Position numbers and translations under genes: made by a program. Under the pieces are notes generated by a model, which saw nothing but the letters and a program-made list of their open reading frames with translations, was not told the DNA's origin and did not search any database. From assembly GCA_013694645.1 (NCBI GenBank), contig JACDBZ010000186.1, positions 1 through 8,108 of the forward strand: a stretch of DNA of 8,108 bases. The letters are read 5' to 3'. The stretch is from Chloroflexota bacterium (GTDB lineage: Bacteria > Chloroflexota > Limnocylindria > QHBO01). Of this stretch, positions 5,420-8,108 are shown piece by piece (within the stretch, counting starts at the first letter, position 1; each line of letters opens with the position of its first letter).

Positions 5420-5836
5420 ATGCTGCGCGAATTTCGAGACTTCATTCTGCGGGGCAACGTCGTCGACCTCGCGGTGGGCATCGTCATCGGTGCCGCGTTC
5501 ACGGCGATCGTCAACTCGCTCGTCGCCGACCTGCTCACGCCTCTGGTCGGCATCATCTTCTCGGCCGATTTTTCAACACTGTCGGTCACCGTCAACGGCT
5601 CCACCATCACCTACGGCAACTTCCTGAACGCGCTCGTCAGCTTTCTGCTCGTTGGCGCCGCTCTCTTCTTCCTCGTTGTCAAGCCGATGAACCTCCTTGA
5701 GCGCAGGCGGCAGGCAACCGAACCTGACGCCCCGACGACCAAGACGTGCGCTGAGTGCGCTTCCGAGATCCCGGTCGCGGCCCGACGTTGCCCGATGTGC
5801 ACAAGTGATCTTTCGACCGGATCCACTCCGCAATAG
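5420..5836 (+). CDS. mscL: Large-conductance mechanosensitive channel MscL with C-terminal zinc ribbon
   Basis: A 138-residue inner-membrane channel, a homopentamer in known family members, that opens at near-lytic tension and releases solutes during osmotic downshock. The N-terminal amphipathic segment (MLREFRDFILRGN, 1-13) leads into the signature NVVDLAVGIVIGAAF (13-27) of TM1 (about 13-45). A short periplasmic loop (about 46-67) and TM2 (about 68-90, NALVSFLLVGAALFFLVVKP) follow. After the RRR cluster (96-98 region) the usual cytoplasmic helix is followed by a four-cysteine knuckle, Cys110-x2-Cys113-x10-Cys124-x2-Cys127, which resembles a zinc ribbon. The ATG at 5420 gives the canonical start and has a -10 box 6 nt before; ATG at 5399 would add seven residues covering that promoter. 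Divergent from xth and convergent with dnaK. The channel call is secure; zinc binding is inferred. Confidence 0.95.
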   Translation: MLREFRDFILRGNVVDLAVGIVIGAAFTAIVNSLVADLLTPLVGIIFSADFSTLSVTVNGSTITYGNFLNALVSFLLVGAALFFLVVKPMNLLERRRQATEPDAPTTKTCAECASEIPVAARRCPMCTSDLSTGSTPQ

Positions 5837-5854
5837 CGCGCAGGCCGAGCCGCT

Positions 5855-5933
5855 CCGAATTCACATGCCAGCGACGCATGACCGCTTGAGGACGTCGCGC
5901 ACGCCCACTGTGCCCGACGGCATGTGAATCCGG
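5855..5933. repeat. Imperfect 15-bp inverted repeat in the mscL-dnaK gap
   Basis: CCGAATTCACATGCC (5855-5869) and GGCATGTGAATCCGG (5919-5933) are complementary at 14 of 15 positions with a 49-nt spacer. A second inverted pair, GCGACG (5871-5876) and CGTCGC (5893-5898), nests inside. It could fold as a hairpin in transcripts of either convergent gene. No T-run follows. Confidence 0.7.
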
Positions 5934-5947
5934 TGCTGCGACGCGAC
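5924..5947 (+). repeat. 24-bp direct repeat, copy 1
   Basis: Reads GTGAATCCGGTG then CTGCGACGCGAC. It matches copy 2 (5974-5997) at 23 of 24 positions and starts exactly 50 bp before it. Its left part overlaps the right arm of the inverted repeat. Confidence 0.85.
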
Positions 5948-5973
5948 ATTGCGGGGCCGCGCGCACACATGGC

Positions 5974-5997
5974 GTGAATTCGGTGCTGCGACGCGAC
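5974..5997 (+). repeat. 24-bp direct repeat, copy 2
   Basis: Reads GTGAATTCGGTG then CTGCGACGCGAC; the only difference from copy 1 is T for C in the seventh base. Its first ten bases GTGAATTCGG are the perfect reverse complement of CCGAATTCAC at 5855-5864, so the motif occurs three times in this gap. Confidence 0.85.
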
Positions 5998-6055
5998 GAT
6001 GGGAGCGCGAGGCCGAGCCCCGTGGCCCGACCTTTGGCATGGTCAAGGGAAGGAG

Positions 6056-7984
<1,929 letters not shown>

Positions 7985-7991
7985 GGGTCGT

Positions 7992-8108
7992 TCAATGCTC
8001 CTTCGGGTTGTTCGCCACTCGGACGAGGCTCGGCCGGATGATCCGGTCGTGCAGGCGGTACCCGCGCTGCAGCTCGCCGATCACTTGGTTGTCGGGGTGG
8101 TCCGCGGT
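7992..8108 (-). CDS. grpE: Nucleotide exchange factor GrpE, C-terminal fragment, cut by right window edge
   Basis: The last 38 codons of a GrpE, ending at the TGA at 7992-7994. Visible residues HPDNQVIGELQRGYRLHDRI then IRPSLVRVA match the C-terminal beta domain of the family (typical V-x-E-E-L-Q-x-G-Y-x-L-x-x-R-V-L-R-P-A-x-V-x-V), the part that inserts into the DnaK nucleotide cleft to release ADP. The N-terminal coiled coil lies beyond the edge. It is followed by dnaK after 7 nt, the usual grpE-dnaK arrangement, and its last codons carry the AAGGAG that may serve as the dnaK ribosome binding site. The fragment is short but the motif and neighbour make the call safe. Confidence 0.93.
   Translation of the reverse strand, partial: TADHPDNQVIGELQRGYRLHDRIIRPSLVRVANNPKEH
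7998..8003 (-). promoter_or_regulatory. Likely dnaK ribosome binding site, unusually far from the start
   Basis: AAGGAG on the minus strand, within the last Lys-Glu codons of grpE and 13 nt before the dnaK ATG at 7984. The spacing is longer than the usual 5-9 nt, which suggests coupling to grpE termination. No alternative dnaK start nearer to it is in frame with the family N-terminus. Confidence 0.4.

Noticed and set aside
5999..6055. Rho-independent terminator after dnaK
   Set aside because: Only a 4-bp GGCC/GGCC pairing with a 9-nt loop and no T-run; too weak to call.

Overview
The window is high-GC bacterial chromosome carrying a Bacillus-type heat-shock locus, read mostly on the minus strand. 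From right to left the minus strand encodes the C-terminal end of GrpE (cut by the right edge), complete DnaK, then, after a three-gene interruption, DnaJ, PrmA (ribosomal protein L11 methyltransferase), RsmE (16S rRNA m3U1498 methyltransferase) and the N-terminal two thirds of a HIT-family nucleotide hydrolase (cut by the left edge). The interruption between dnaK and dnaJ holds a YcaQ/AlkX-like DNA glycosylase (plus), exonuclease III (minus) and MscL (plus).

Organism: HrcA/CIRCE control, the grpE-dnaK...dnaJ-prmA-rsmE order, strong GC bias and apparently leaderless promoters suggest a non-proteobacterial high-GC lineage. DnaK keeps the extra segment in its nucleotide-binding domain that Actinobacteria and Firmicutes lack. 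Together these point to a high-GC Chloroflexota (for example a Limnocylindria-like soil or freshwater lineage). This is inference, not proof.

Regulation is the most readable part. A CIRCE operator (TTGGCACTC-N9-GAGTGCCAG, 3144-3170) lies just upstream of an extended -10 box for dnaJ, so dnaJ-prmA-rsmE appears to be an HrcA-repressed unit separate from grpE-dnaK. The four other genes that must start a transcript (HIT, the glycosylase, xth, mscL) each have a TANNNT box 6-7 nt before the start codon, which implies leaderless mRNAs. Genes inside the operons (prmA, rsmE, dnaK) lack it; rsmE and dnaK have Shine-Dalgarno-like sequences instead.

Non-coding stretches are short. The glycosylase/xth convergent gap has two near-identical hairpins, one after each stop codon. 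The mscL/dnaK convergent gap has a small repeat cluster with direct and inverted copies of one motif. No gene-free stretch exceeds 300 bases, and no RNA genes, CRISPR array, transposase or phage genes were seen. I found no evidence of a wholly new multi-gene system; the points worth following are the split heat-shock locus with its own CIRCE, the MscL-zinc ribbon fusion, the leaderless promoter pattern and the repeat cluster.
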